Shown piece after piece: positions 34,108 to 43,512 of a stretch of 64,000 nucleotides of DNA (positions within the stretch are counted from its first letter, which is position 1; each line of letters opens with the position of its first letter). The DNA is from CAVSRC01 sp963743015. Lineage in GTDB: Bacteria; Pseudomonadota; Alphaproteobacteria; Rhizobiales; Kaistiaceae. Made by a program: the position numbers and the translations under genes. The stretch covers positions 62,001-126,000 of the forward strand of contig CAVUOD010000020.1 in NCBI GenBank assembly GCA_963743015.1, in the 5' to 3' direction. The notes beneath the pieces were generated by a model, which ran no database searches, was not told the origin of the DNA, and saw only the letters and a program-made list of their open reading frames with translations.

Positions 34108-36399
34108 ATGAAGGGACTGGGAATCGGTTTCGGCCTGGAGCGCGTCGCTCTGTTCGTCTACGAGCGCCCGCGCCTCGGCCTCCTCATCGTGCTCGTGATC
34201 GCCGCCTTCGCCGGCTACGGCATGATGCACGTGCGCTTCAACGACGACCTGCGCAACATCTTCGCCGGCGACACCCAGACCTATCGCGACTATGTCGCGG
34301 CGACCGACGAATTCGTCGATCCGGAGAACGAGCTTCTCGTCCTGGTCGAGGGCAAGGACCTCGGCACGCCGGAGAATTTCCAGAAGCTGCAGGACTTCCA
34401 GCTCGAGCTGCAACTGGTCGACGGCGTCGACAACGTCTATTCGCTGTTCGCCCTGCGCTCGCCCCCCGACGCCAATGGCGACGCCGCGCCGCTGGTCAAC
34501 GATACCGCGAACGGACTGACGCCGGAGCTGATCAAGCGCATCCGCGCCCACCCGGTGCTCGGCAGCCGGCTGATCTCCGCCGACGGCACGGCAATGGCCT
34601 TCACCGTCACGCCGAGCGAGCCCAAGGCGCCGCTGTCGGTCGCCCGCAAGATCGTCGCCGAGATCAACGCCACCGCCAAGGATGTCCTCGGCGGCAGCGA
34701 CATGAAGGTGACCGTCACCGGCTTTCCGGTGATCCGCTATTCGATCGCCGACATCGTGCGCCACGACCAGATCACCCTCAACATCGTCGGCGCGTTGATC
34801 GGCACGGTGATGAGCCTGATCGTCTTCCGCTCCTTCGTCGCCTCGATCCTGGCGGCGTCGCCGGCCATCCTCGCGGCCATGGCCGTGGTCGGCTTCATGG
34901 GGCTGTTCGGCGTCAAGGTGACGGTGATGTCGACGATCGTGCCGGCGCTGGTGATGATCTTCGGCTATGCCGACGGCATGCATCTCGGCTTCGCCTGGCG
35001 CAAATACCGCCAGGCCGGCCACGACGTCGTCGCGGCCGAGCGGCTGGCGCAGACCGAACTCGCCGGCGCCTGCGTGCTGTCGGCGGTCACCACGGCGATC
35101 GCCTTCCTGTCGCTGACCATCTCGTCGGTGACCATGGTGCAGGGCTTCGGCGCTTCCGGCGCCGTCGGCACGCTCGCCGGCATGATGCTGGTGCTCATCA
35201 TCCACGGCCTGCTGATGCGCGTCCTCGGCCGCTTCTGGAAATTGCGCCCGGGGGCAAGGACCGACAACCTGCTGGCGGCGCTGGAACAGCCCTGCGCCGG
35301 CATCGGCCGCTTCGCCGTGCGCCACGCGCGGTCGCTCTCGGTGCTCTCCGTGATCCTCTTCGTCGTGCTCGGCGCGGCGCATTTCTCGGTCAAGCCGGAG
35401 CATTCCTTCCGCGAGGACCTGCCCTCCAACAACCCGGCCAATGCCGCGCTCGGCCGTCTCGACAACGACTTCGGCGGCGTCTTCCCGCTCGAGATCGTCG
35501 TGCCCCTCAAGGGCGCCGCCCCGACCTCGCCCGCGGCGCTGAAGCGCATCCGCGACGTGCAGGACGCCGTTGCCAAGGTCGACGGCGTCGGCGCGCCGCT
35601 GTCGCTGTGGAACCTCGCCGAATGGCTGGACGGCGCCGACCCGGTGAACAGCGGCGCGGCGCTCACCAAGATGCTCGACGCGGTGACGCCGACGACCAGG
35701 AGCCGCTTCATCGGCAAGACCGGCAATGCGCTCATCACCACGACCACGCGCGAGATGTCGAGCTCTCAGTCCGCCGCGCTCGTCGACAAGGTCGAGGCGG
35801 CGATCGCCGCCACCGGCATAGACGGCGTCAAGGTCACCGGGGTCACCGTGATCAACGCCCGCGAGAGCTCGCGCACCATCAGTAACCTCAACACCAGCCT
35901 GCTGCTCTCGGTGGTCGCCAATCTCGGCGTCATCGCGCTGGCCTTCGGCGGCCTGTCTTTCGGGCTGGTCTCATTCCTGCCCAACATGTTGCCCATTCTG
36001 GCGGTCGGTTCGATGCTGTTTCTCGCCGGACGCGGCATGCAGTTCACCGCCGTCATCGCCCTGACCGTCGCTTTCGGTGTCGCCGTCAACGACTCGGTGC
36101 ATTTCATCAACCGCTTCCTGCACACCGACAACGACGGCTCGCTCTCCGGCCGCCTGATCGAGACGTCGCGGCGCATCGGCCCGGTGATCATCGGCGCGAC
36201 GCTGATCATCATCGCCGGCGTGTCGACGACGCTGACCAGCGCCATGCCCACCATCGGTCTGTTCGGCAAGATCGCCGCACTGACCCTGGTCGCCGGCATC
36301 GTCGGCGATCTCATCGTCCTGCCGGCGCTGATGGGGGGCCCGGCACGCCGCTGGTTCGACCGCCACCGCACTATCAACCCGCACGAGGCAAACCCATGA
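34108..36399 (+). CDS. MMPL/RND-family (HAE3-like) exporter
   Basis: A 763-residue inner-membrane transporter with the duplicated RND layout: helix 1 LGLLIVLVIAAFAGYGMM, a periplasmic loop up to residue 210, helices 2-6 (DQITLNIVGALIGTVMSLIV, ILAAMAVVGFMGLFGVKVTV, VPALVMIFGYADGMHLGFAW), helix 7 near 410, second loop, and helices 8-12 (VVANLGVIALAFGGLSFGLV, LTVAFGVAVNDSVHFINRFL, IIGATLIIIAGVSTTLTSAM). GYADGMH and VNDSVHF are the helix-4/10 proton-relay motifs (D-x3-H) of MMPL proteins. Relatives move lipids or hopanoids. The next gene overlaps it by four bases and encodes a periplasmic protein. Confidence 0.88.
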   Translation: MKGLGIGFGLERVALFVYERPRLGLLIVLVIAAFAGYGMMHVRFNDDLRNIFAGDTQTYRDYVAATDEFVDPENELLVLVEGKDLGTPENFQKLQDFQLELQLVDGVDNVYSLFALRSPPDANGDAAPLVNDTANGLTPELIKRIRAHPVLGSRLISADGTAMAFTVTPSEPKAPLSVARKIVAEINATAKDVLGGSDMKVTVTGFPVIRYSIADIVRHDQITLNIVGALIGTVMSLIVFRSFVASILAASPAILAAMAVVGFMGLFGVKVTVMSTIVPALVMIFGYADGMHLGFAWRKYRQAGHDVVAAERLAQTELAGACVLSAVTTAIAFLSLTISSVTMVQGFGASGAVGTLAGMMLVLIIHGLLMRVLGRFWKLRPGARTDNLLAALEQPCAGIGRFAVRHARSLSVLSVILFVVLGAAHFSVKPEHSFREDLPSNNPANAALGRLDNDFGGVFPLEIVVPLKGAAPTSPAALKRIRDVQDAVAKVDGVGAPLSLWNLAEWLDGADPVNSGAALTKMLDAVTPTTRSRFIGKTGNALITTTTREMSSSQSAALVDKVEAAIAATGIDGVKVTGVTVINARESSRTISNLNTSLLLSVVANLGVIALAFGGLSFGLVSFLPNMLPILAVGSMLFLAGRGMQFTAVIALTVAFGVAVNDSVHFINRFLHTDNDGSLSGRLIETSRRIGPVIIGATLIIIAGVSTTLTSAMPTIGLFGKIAALTLVAGIVGDLIVLPALMGGPARRWFDRHRTINPHEANP

Positions 36400-36896
36400 A
36401 GCGCGCCCTTCCCCTGGCCCTCCTCGCCACCATCGCCTTCACCCTGCCGGCGCTTGCCGCCGATCCGATCCTGTCGCGGCTGGCCGGCACCTGGACCGGC
36501 CGCGGCGCCTACAAGCAGAGCGCCAGCGCCGCGCAGGAGCGCGTCTTCTGCAAGATCACCAACACGCTGGTGCAGAACGGCAATGCATTGCAGCAGAGCG
36601 GCCGTTGCTCGGTCTCCAGCGGCTCCGGCGCCATCAGCGGCCTGATCAAGGCCACCGGCGGCGGCCGCTACAGCGGCACGATCAGCAGCATGGCCACGGA
36701 AGGCCCGGCCAATCTCCGTGGCAGCGGCAGCGGCGGACGCCTGACGCTGCGCATGTCCTTTGTCGACCCACAGACCCATGCAAAGGCGACGTCGGTGACC
36801 ACCATGACGCTCACCGGCAAGGGCTATCAGCTGTTGACCCGCCGCCAGGACGGCGGCAAGTCGTGGACGCCGACCGACATCAGCTTCACCAAGTAG
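36396..36896 (+). CDS. Small exported protein coupled to the MMPL exporter
   Basis: A 166-residue protein with signal peptide MKRALPLALLATIAFTLP to ALAAD. The mature part, ILSRLAGTWTGRGAYKQSAS and RVFCKITNTLVQNGNALQQS, SGSGAISGLIKATGGGRYSG, resembles a lipocalin-like beta barrel ('LxGxWxGxG' start). Its ATG overlaps the exporter's stop, so the two are translated together and it likely assists export in the periplasm (inference). Confidence 0.75.
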   Translation: MKRALPLALLATIAFTLPALAADPILSRLAGTWTGRGAYKQSASAAQERVFCKITNTLVQNGNALQQSGRCSVSSGSGAISGLIKATGGGRYSGTISSMATEGPANLRGSGSGGRLTLRMSFVDPQTHAKATSVTTMTLTGKGYQLLTRRQDGGKSWTPTDISFTK

Positions 36897-36965
36897 GCGG
36901 GCGACAGATAGGCAGTCGGCGGTCGGCACGCGGGCCGTCCTGCCGCTGTGCACGATCTCTTTCCA

Positions 36966-37045
36966 CCGTCATCCTCCGCGAGAATCATGCCCGCGGAGAG
37001 CGATCCCCCGGTCTCGGCTCATGCCTCGCCGGAGGATGACCGCGG
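36966..37045. repeat. Dispersed intergenic repeat, family B, copy 2
   Basis: CCGTCATCCTCCGCG at the start, CGATCCCCCGGTCTCGGC in the middle and GCCTCGCCGGAGGATGACCG at the end. Same outer inverted ends and the same central word as the copy at 31064-31173, with a shorter first half. It lies between the convergent exporter and nikR genes. Confidence 0.7.
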
Positions 37046-37077
37046 AGGGAAGGCAATCCGGGCGGCCGGCTCCCGGC

Positions 37078-37537
37078 TCACGCCTGGATGTGCTGGTGGG
37101 GGGCGCCGCCGGACTCGTGCCGGTGCGGGTGGTCGGAAAGCTTGACCGGAATGACATGCAGGCTGGCATGGCGCACGCCGCGCTGGGTGCTGATCTCGTC
37201 GGCGACGTGCTGAACCGCCTGCGCGGCACCGCGCAGCACCGACATCTCCAGGCAGCTCGTATGGTCGAGCGGCACGCGCATATTGGCGGCGAACATGTCG
37301 TGGTGCTCGTGCTGCAGGCGGGTCAGCCGCTGCGCCAGGTCGCGCGTGCCATAGTCGAAGACATAGCCGAGCACGGCGATGCACATGCGCGTTAGACGTC
37401 TTCGCCTGCTCGCGGTTGGCGACCTCGCGGACGATATCGCGAAAGGCTTCCGAGCGGCTGTCATAGCCGCGTTGCCTGGTCAGCGCGTCGACCACGTCGA
37501 GCAGATCGTCGTCGATCGTAATGGTGATGCGCTGCAT
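37078..37537 (-). CDS. nikR: Nickel-responsive regulator NikR (one frame break)
   Basis: About 152 residues. The ribbon-helix-helix domain is MQRITITIDDDLLDVVDAL with GYDSRSEAFRDIVREV; after a one-base break near 37393 the ACT-like metal domain follows: MCIAVLGYVFDYGTRDLAQR, LQHEHHDMFAANMRVPLDH, TSCLEMSVLRGAAQAVQHVA, QRGVRHASLHVIPVKL. In E. coli NikR nickel is held by H76, H87, H89 and C95. Here H76 and C95 have matches (EHHD, TSC) but the H87/H89 positions read R and P (MRVPLDH). A His-rich tail (HPHRHESGGAPHQH) is present. Last gene of the nikMN-Q-O-R cluster, which it probably represses. Confidence 0.85.
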
Positions 37538-37644
37538 CGCAGCCTCTCCTTGCTATGCCGGTCCCGCTTTGGCGACACATAGTACAATGCGAATACTAAG
37601 CCAGCTAATGCAAGAGGAAAACAGGGCCGTTCGGCGCCGGGGCC

Positions 37645-38494
37645 TCAGCGCTCCTCGTCGCCCGCATCGGCGCGATGCAGATGGTGATGGCTGTGGGCGG
37701 CGTGCGCGCCATGCAGGTGGAGATGCGCGTGGGACAGGCCGGCGCGCTTGAGCAGCGCGACATCGTGCAGGATCTCACGGGGGCTGCCCTCGGCGATGAC
37801 GCGGCCGCCTTCCAGCACGAAGCAGTGGTCGGCGATGTCCTCGACGATATCGAGATCGTGGGTCGCGGTGATGACGGTGCGGCCCGAGCCGTGGCACCTG
37901 ACCAGGAAGTCGATGAGGTGGCTGGCGCTTTTCGGGTCGAGCGAGGCGGTCGGCTCGTCGAAGAGCAGCACCTCCGGGTCGAGCACCAGGACCGAGGCGA
38001 GCGCCACGCGCTTCTTCTCGCCGCCCGACAGGCGATGCGGCGGCCGATCCTTGAGATGGGCGATGGCGAATTCCGCCAGCGCCCGCGGCGACGCGCCGGC
38101 GCACCTCCTCCTTCGGCCAGCCCATCTGCAAGGGCCCGAAGGCGATCTCGTCGAAGACGGTCGGGTTGAAGAGCTGGACGTCGGCGTTCTGGAAGACGAA
38201 GCCGACGCGGCGGCGGAAGGCGAGCGCCGTGTCGTCGTCGGCGAAGCGTTCTTCGGTGAGCGGCTCGCCGAAGGCCTCGATCCGCCCGCGATCGGGGAAA
38301 TAGAGCCCGTCGAGGAGCCTGAGAAGCGTCGACTTGCCCGAGCCGTTGGCGCCGAGCAGCACGATGCGCTCGCCGGCCATGATGCTCAGGCTGAGGCCGT
38401 CGAGGGCCGGCGTCTCGTGATAGGCGTAGCCGACATCGGCCACGTCGAAGACGGGCGGCGCGGAAAACGTCGGGGGGAGCGATCCGTCCATCAT
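37645..38494 (-). CDS. nikO: ECF transporter ATPase for nickel/cobalt (one frame break)
   Basis: About 282 residues of the CbiO/NikO ATPase family. VADVGYAYHETPALDGLSLS, LLGANGSGKSTLLRLLDGLY (Walker A), VGFVFQNADVQLFNPTVFDE (Q loop) then, after a break near 38085, LAEFAIAHLKDRPPHRLSGG (signature), EKKRVALASVLVLDPEVLLF, DEPTASLDPKSA (Walker B), ITATHDLDIVEDIADHC (H loop). The C-terminus is His-rich (HAHLHLHGAHAAHSHHHLH), as in nickel systems. ATG 38494 overlaps the nikQ stop (ATGA). Confidence 0.88.
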
Positions 38495-39326
38495 GCCTGA
38501 AGCCACAGAGCCAGAGAGGAAACCAGGACGAAGCCGAAGGCCGCCGCCCAGTCGATCGCGCCGATGCGAAAATCGTCGAGCAGCCGGGGCTCGCCGCGAT
38601 AGCCGCGCGAGATCATGGCGAGGTGGACCTCCGTGCTCATGTCGAGCGCCTTGCCGAGCAGCGCGCCCGCCGTTGCCGTGGCCAGCCGGCGCCGGTCGCG
38701 CGGGGCCAGGCGGCCGACCATGCGGCTCTGCCGCGCCTCGAACATCTGCGCCGCGCGTGTGCAGCAAGCACGAAGACATAGCGGTAGGTCATGCCCAGGA
38801 TGACGACCAGCACCACCGGCAGGCGATAGGCACGCATCGCCTTGAGCAGATGCGCCCAGGGCGTCGACAGGATGAGCAGCAGGGCATAGGTCGCGGTCGT
38901 CTCCGAGCGGCCGGTGAGGAAGGCGGCGCTGCGCACGCCCTGCAGCGTGACCGGCCAGCCGAGAAGCGGCAGGGTGAGGACGACATCGCCGGGCACCAGG
39001 AAGAGCGCCGGCAGCGCGATCAGGCCGGTGAAGGCGAGCACGCCGATCCATACCTGACCGGCGAGCCGGGCAATGGCGATGCCGGAGGCGAGCGCCAGTG
39101 CGACCGCCAGCAGGAACAGCCCGGCGAGAACCGCAAGCGACTTCACCATGACCGCGACGACGATGAAGCCGACGACGATGCCGAGCTTCACCCGCGGATC
39201 GAGCTTCTGCAGGAAGCCGTCGCGCCGGGCGAAGTCGTCGGCATCGAGCGCATGGGCGAGCGCATGGGCGATGCCGTCGGCGAGCCGGTCGACAAAGGTG
39301 CCCCGATGGCGGCCAGTGCCGGCCAT
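38491..39326 (-). CDS. nikQ: ECF transporter transmembrane (T) protein CbiQ/NikQ (one frame break)
   Basis: About 278 residues. MAGTGRHRGTFVDRLADGIA, DGFLQKLDPRVKLGIVVGFI (the LDPRxKL start of T components), several helices (VLAGLFLLAVALALASGIAI, IGVLAFTGLIALPALFLVPG, TATYALLLILSTPWAHLLKA), then MRAYRLPVVLVVILGMTYRY; after a break near 38765 come MFEARQSRMVGRL (coupling-helix ARG-type motif) and MISRGYRGEPR (second coupling motif). It couples the substrate protein NikM to the ATPase. An alternative start further upstream (39353) exists. Overlaps nikO by four bases. Confidence 0.85.
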
Positions 39327-39370
39327 GGCGGACGAAGGATTGCTCTGCCATGGCCGGCCCCGCGCGCATC

Positions 39371-40456
39371 TCAGGCGCGGCTCTCGCCGGACGCGCGCGC
39401 GGCCCATCAGCCACGACAGCCCGGTGAAGACGAGAAGGATGAGCCCGGCGCCGACGACCGCCGAGAGGATGTAGCCGAAGCTCTCCGATGTGCATGAAGG
39501 GCGGCGCATAGTCGGGGATCGGCGCCGTCCAGAAGCTGGAGAGATGCGCCAGCCCCTGCGGCACGCTCTCCGGCGGCGCGATGTTGCCGGAAGCCTGGGC
39601 GATCTGGTCGCGGATCGCCGGGTCGCCGAAATCCTCAGCGCCCCACTCGCCCCAGGCGATGCCGGCGGCAAGCAGCCCGAGCGGGCTGACCACCATGAGC
39701 GCGCCCAGCCCCGTCCACAGCCAGCGCGTCCCGAACCAGCCGCCGACGGCCGCCGCCGACGGTTCACGCGCCGTCTCCCTTGCCGTCGCCTCGAGCAGGC
39801 GCGGATTGGAGCGCTGCAGATAGGCGACGATGCCGCCGGTGACGATGGCCTCGGCCGCGCCGGCGATGGTGAGATGCGCAAACATCATGGCCGGGAAGCG
39901 CTATCGCCAGCGGATAGGGCGCATAGAGCGGCGCGCCGGTGGAATCGGTGAACAGCGCCGGCTGGATGCCGAATTCGAGCGCGGTGATGAACGCCGCCGC
40001 ATTGATGGCGAGATAGCCGGCGATCGCCGCCGCAACGATGCGGCGCGGCGAGCCGACCGGCGCATCGCCGGAGATCAGCCGATAGCTGAACCAGGCGACG
40101 AGCGTGCCGACGATGGCCATGTTGAAGGCATTGGCGCCGAAGGCGGTGATGCCGCCATCGCCGAAGAACAGCGCCTGGATCGCCAGCGCGATCGATATGG
40201 CGAGGATCGCGGCGGACGGCCCGAGCACGATCGCCGCCACCGCCATGCCGACGGCATGCGCCGTCGTCCCTCCCGGTATCGGCAGGTTGAACATCATGAC
40301 GACGAAGCTGAAGGCCGAGACCACGGCAAGCAGCGGCACCACGCGGCTGTGCAGCACGCGCTTCATGCGCCTGACCGCCACGTACCAGAACGGCGCCGCC
40401 GCCACATAGGCGGCCACGCAGGTTGACGGGCTCAGATAGCCGTCGGGGATGTGCAT
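39371..40456 (-). CDS. nikM: ECF nickel/cobalt substrate protein CbiM fused to a CbiN-like part (frame breaks)
   Basis: About 360 residues. MHIPDGYLSPSTCVAAYVAA is the invariant N-terminus of CbiM/NikM, whose Met-His-Ile start binds the metal; MFNLPIPGGTTAHAVGMAVA (the second His), FFGDGGITAFGANAFNMAIV follow. The frame breaks near 39895 and continues with FAHLTIAGAAEAIVTGGIVA, then a PDGLE/CbiN-like module (WTGLGALMVVSPLGLLAAGI, WGEWGAEDFGD), a second break near 39480 and a third in a GCGCGC run near 39395, ending GESRA with TGA at 39371. All halves are conserved. A NikR-type operator lies 47 bases upstream of the start, so nickel is the likely substrate. Confidence 0.85.
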
Positions 40457-40502
40457 CGAGATCGGTTCCTTCAGATCGCTCCCCCGGGGACTGGAAGCTA
40501 CC

Positions 40503-40531
40503 GTATGAAAAATGCGCAGTCTTTGTCATAC
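40503..40531 (-). promoter_or_regulatory. NikR operator, GTATGA-N17-TCATAC
   Basis: A perfect inverted repeat GTATGA / TCATAC, identical to the half-sites of the E. coli nik operator (GTATGA-N16-TCATAC) but with 17 spacer bases. It lies 47 bases upstream of nikM, the first gene of an operon that ends with nikR. The spacer holds a run of five A, where one extra base might be an assembly error. Operon autoregulation by nickel is the natural inference. Confidence 0.8.
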
Positions 40532-40760
40532 GTCAAATGGCGCAGGCCCGCTCGAAAAGGGGACGCGGGCCGCAGCGGCCGCCGCCTGCCCGGATGAGCG
40601 GAAAACGGCAACAAGCAGCGGCCACGCAGACTTCGGTCTTTGAGCCGAAGCGGCGCTTCCTGCCGAACATTGCCGCATCGGATGTGCGTTGCGTCGTCTA
40701 CCGGCTCTGCGGCGGAGCGCTCACCATGACGCCACTGCTGCACACCCAGAGGAGGCGTTC

Positions 40761-41051
40761 ATGCGCATGCTGATGAAGATCATTCTGCCCACCGAGCACT
40801 ACAATCGCGCCATCGCGGAAAAGCGGCTCGGCGCCGTCTGGAAATCTTTCTTCGATGCCGCACGTCCCGAGGCCACCTACTACGTCACCGAACGCGGACT
40901 GCGCGCAGTGCATGTCGTGCTGGACATGACCGAGGCCAGCCAGTTCGCGGCGCTGGCAATGCCGCTTCATACGGCCTTCGGCGCGGAGATCACGTGCGAG
41001 CCGGCCATGATCTTCGACGACATCACGGCGGCGCTGGCGCCAAGCCGCTGA
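40761..41051 (+). CDS. Small DUF3303-like protein
   Basis: A 96-residue protein: MRMLMKIILPTEHYNRAIAE, VWKSFFDAARPEATYYVTE, GLRAVHVVLDMTEASQFAAL, AMPLHTAFGAEITCEPAM. A ferredoxin-like alpha/beta fold with no catalytic residues visible, similar in layout to the protein at 1819. Function unknown. AGAGGAGG ahead of the ATG is a strong ribosome-binding site. Converges on the LysR gene. Confidence 0.7.
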   Translation: MRMLMKIILPTEHYNRAIAEKRLGAVWKSFFDAARPEATYYVTERGLRAVHVVLDMTEASQFAALAMPLHTAFGAEITCEPAMIFDDITAALAPSR

Positions 41052-41060
41052 TGCCTATCG

Positions 41061-41960
41061 TCAGGCGTCAAACACCGGCACGTTCCGACCCGACATTTCG
41101 GCCTCGCGCGCCACGACGTTCGCCACGAGAAAGTCCATGACCACGCGGATGCGGCGCTGACGTCTCAGCGCCGCATGCGTCACCAGGTACAGCTCTGGCC
41201 GGGCGACCACGCCCGGCCAGACCGGAACCAGGTCCGGCTCTCCAAGTGCGGCTGCGCAGGGCAGAATCGCGAGCGCGTCGCCGTCGCGCGCGGCAGCCAG
41301 GGCCGTCATGACATCGGCGCGCAGAACGCAGCGCGCTGCCGCGGCGATTTCGCCGGCCCGGCCAAACAACGGCAGCGCCAGGGCCTGCTGATAGGGCAGG
41401 ACGACATCGTGGCCGGCCAGCGTGCCATCGGGCGTGCCGCGGCGCGCCAGATAGGCACGGGAGGCGAAGAAGGCGATGGCGCCATCGGCCAGCCGGCGCG
41501 CGACCAGGCTCTGCTGGGTCGGGCGCTGATTCCGCATCGCGATCTCGGCCTCGCCCTGCACCAGGTTCAGCAGCGAATAGCCGGTCAGGATTTCCAATTC
41601 GATGTCCGGGTGGCGCTCGTGCAACTGGCCGAGAGCCGGGACCACCAGCTTCACCGCCAAGAAGTCCGGCATGGCGACCTTGACCACACCCCGCGGCGCC
41701 CGGTCGGCCCCGGCCACGCGCCGCTCCAGCCGCGTCACCGCGCCGGCGATCCCCTCGATCGTGGCGATGATCTCTTCGCCCGCCGGCGTCAGCAGACAGC
41801 CGTCGTGCCGCCGGTCGAACAGGCGCGCGCCGAGGCGCGTCTCAAGCCCGTCGAGCCGGCGCACGACAGTGGTCCGGTCCCAGCCCAGCGCCTGCGCCGC
41901 GGCGAGAAGAGAGCCGCCGTCGCGTATCGCGAGCACGACGCGCAGACTGTCCCAATCCAT
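41061..41960 (-). CDS. LysR-family transcriptional regulator
   Basis: A 299-residue LysR protein. The winged HTH is MDWDSLRVVLAIRDGGSLLA with AAQALGWDRTTVVRRLDGLE and RLGARLFDRRHDGCLLTPAG. The effector domain (residues 90-290) includes GVVKVAMPDFLAVKLVVPAL, HPDIELEILTGYSLLNLVQG, AEIAMRNQRP. The start at ATG 41960 agrees with the fixed length of the family's N-terminus; GAGGGG lies upstream. Ligand and target genes unknown; the neighbours are not an obvious pathway. Confidence 0.9.
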   Translation of the reverse strand: MDWDSLRVVLAIRDGGSLLAAAQALGWDRTTVVRRLDGLETRLGARLFDRRHDGCLLTPAGEEIIATIEGIAGAVTRLERRVAGADRAPRGVVKVAMPDFLAVKLVVPALGQLHERHPDIELEILTGYSLLNLVQGEAEIAMRNQRPTQQSLVARRLADGAIAFFASRAYLARRGTPDGTLAGHDVVLPYQQALALPLFGRAGEIAAAARCVLRADVMTALAAARDGDALAILPCAAALGEPDLVPVWPGVVARPELYLVTHAALRRQRRIRVVMDFLVANVVAREAEMSGRNVPVFDA

Positions 41961-42083
41961 CGCATCCCCTCGAGCTTCCAATGCCCCGGTCGTGAGCGAG
42001 ATGGGCCGCGCAACAGGGTGCCTGAGCGAACGACGCTTTTCCATAGGCGGAAAGGTGCCGGGGGACCGAGAATGCGGCGATCT

Positions 42084-43004
42084 TCACTCGGCGGCGATGG
42101 CCACCGCTTGGGGCGCTGTCCTCGCCTGCCGGCCGATGGTCACGGCATGCACCGTGTCGTGGATGAACATGCCGATCGCCAGCCCGTGGTCGTAGCTCGC
42201 CCAGAAGCGCGGCAGGATTTCCACTCGGTGGCCGCCGCGGCCGTGCAGCCAGACGAGGCCCGCGTCCTGGGCCTCTTCGACGATCTTGCGGACATGGGTG
42301 CGCGAGACGCCGAAGCGTTCTCCGACATCGCCATAGGGCACCGCCGCATGCAGGTCGCCGGCTACCATTGCCGCCTGGATCAGCGAGGCCGACACGATAT
42401 GGCCGGCGGCATGGTTGAAGAACAGCATCAGCTCCGGCGCCATGGCGAGCAGCCTGCCCGAGAACGGCAGGAAGGCGATGGAGGTGCGCCGCTGCGCGAC
42501 CTGATAGGCCGGGTCCTGGCGCATGGCCGCCGCATAATCGGCGAAGCGGCCGATCACCGTCAGCGGCGCATAGTGCGCCGCGAGCCAGGCACAGTCATGC
42601 GCCAGCATGGCTTCGGTGGGCCTCAGGATGCGCACGCGCCGGTCGCCCTCGGCCGGCTCGGCCGTCATGAAGCCGACGGCAACGAGCCGGCCGACGAGAT
42701 GATCGATCTGGCGATCGCTGGCCAATCCGAAGGTCGCCATCTCGCGTTTCAGGCGCCCGACCGTGAACCAGGTCTCGCGACGTTCCGGGTCGTGGCCGGC
42801 GGCAAGCACCACCGCCACCAGGAAGACGAGGAAGCGGCCGGTCTCGATCAAGAGCCGCGCCATGAACGGATCGTCGCCGTAGATCGCCAGGAAGCGATCG
42901 ACATAGAGCCGGCGCGCCTCCGCCATGCGCGGATGCCCGACGATCTCGTCGATCGTCAGATGCGGCACGCCAGCGGTCAGTCGAAGAAAATCCGGATCGT
43001 CCAC
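42084..43004 (-). CDS. Hypothetical protein with two winged-helix-like regions
   Basis: A 306-residue protein. Residues 95-130 (WFTVGRLKREMATFGLASDR, QIDHLVGRLVAVGFMTAEPA) and 215-260 (AAVPYGDVGERFGVSRTHVR, KIVEEAQDAGLVWLHGRGGH) both look like winged HTH units, the second with a wing and dimer helix. It may be an atypical MarR-like regulator. Hydrophobic patches (FLVFLVAVVLAAG) are too short for a membrane protein. Divergent from the GYD genes at 43154, which are possible targets (inference). Confidence 0.6.
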   Translation of the reverse strand: MDDPDFLRLTAGVPHLTIDEIVGHPRMAEARRLYVDRFLAIYGDDPFMARLLIETGRFLVFLVAVVLAAGHDPERRETWFTVGRLKREMATFGLASDRQIDHLVGRLVAVGFMTAEPAEGDRRVRILRPTEAMLAHDCAWLAAHYAPLTVIGRFADYAAAMRQDPAYQVAQRRTSIAFLPFSGRLLAMAPELMLFFNHAAGHIVSASLIQAAMVAGDLHAAVPYGDVGERFGVSRTHVRKIVEEAQDAGLVWLHGRGGHRVEILPRFWASYDHGLAIGMFIHDTVHAVTIGRQARTAPQAVAIAAE

Positions 43005-43153
43005 GGTGCGCCCTTCCCCGCGCGCAACGCTTCAGCACCAAGCAAACTACGCCGTGGCCGCGATATACGCAATCTATTCCAAATCTAAAACGAGCAACTC
43101 CTCTAGGTTCGCGCGGGGCGTGCGAGCGGGCCTTCGGGCTCAGGAGGGGAAGA

Positions 43154-43489
43154 ATGATCAGGCTGATCACACGGGGTCGCTTTACCCAGAGCTTCGTCAA
43201 GGGACTGATGGATGCGCCGGAGGACCGCGAACCCGCCGTCCGCAAGCTGGTCGAATCCGCCGGCGCCAAGATGGTGGGCTACTACATCACCACCGGCGAG
43301 CACGATTTCCTGCTCATCACCGAAGCCTCCGAAACCGAGTCCGCGATGGCCGCGATGATGGTGGCCGGCGCTGCCGGCATGATCACCGACGTGACCACGA
43401 TCAGGGCGTGGACGCCGGCCGAGTTCAAGCCGGTGGCCGAGAAGGCGGGCAAGGTTGCCACGGCCTATCGCGCGCCCGGCAAGGCATGA
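43154..43489 (+). CDS. GYD-domain protein, copy 1
   Basis: A 111-residue GYD protein: MIRLITRGRFTQSFVKGLMD, EDREPAVRKLVESAGAKMVG, YYITTGEHDFLLITEASETE, MAAMMVAGAAGMITDVTTIR, AWTPAEFKPVAEKA. GYD proteins are small ferredoxin-like proteins of unknown function. AGGAGGGG precedes the ATG. Followed after 23 bases by a second, related GYD gene, so this is a tandem duplication. Confidence 0.88.
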   Translation: MIRLITRGRFTQSFVKGLMDAPEDREPAVRKLVESAGAKMVGYYITTGEHDFLLITEASETESAMAAMMVAGAAGMITDVTTIRAWTPAEFKPVAEKAGKVATAYRAPGKA

Positions 43490-43512
43490 CCGCGCGGGCT
43501 CGGGAGGCAGAC

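Noticed and set aside
37078..40456. Cobalamin-related cobalt transporter (cbiMQO with riboswitch)
   Set aside because: No cobalamin biosynthesis genes or B12 riboswitch features were seen; nikR in the operon and a NikR-type operator argue for nickel.
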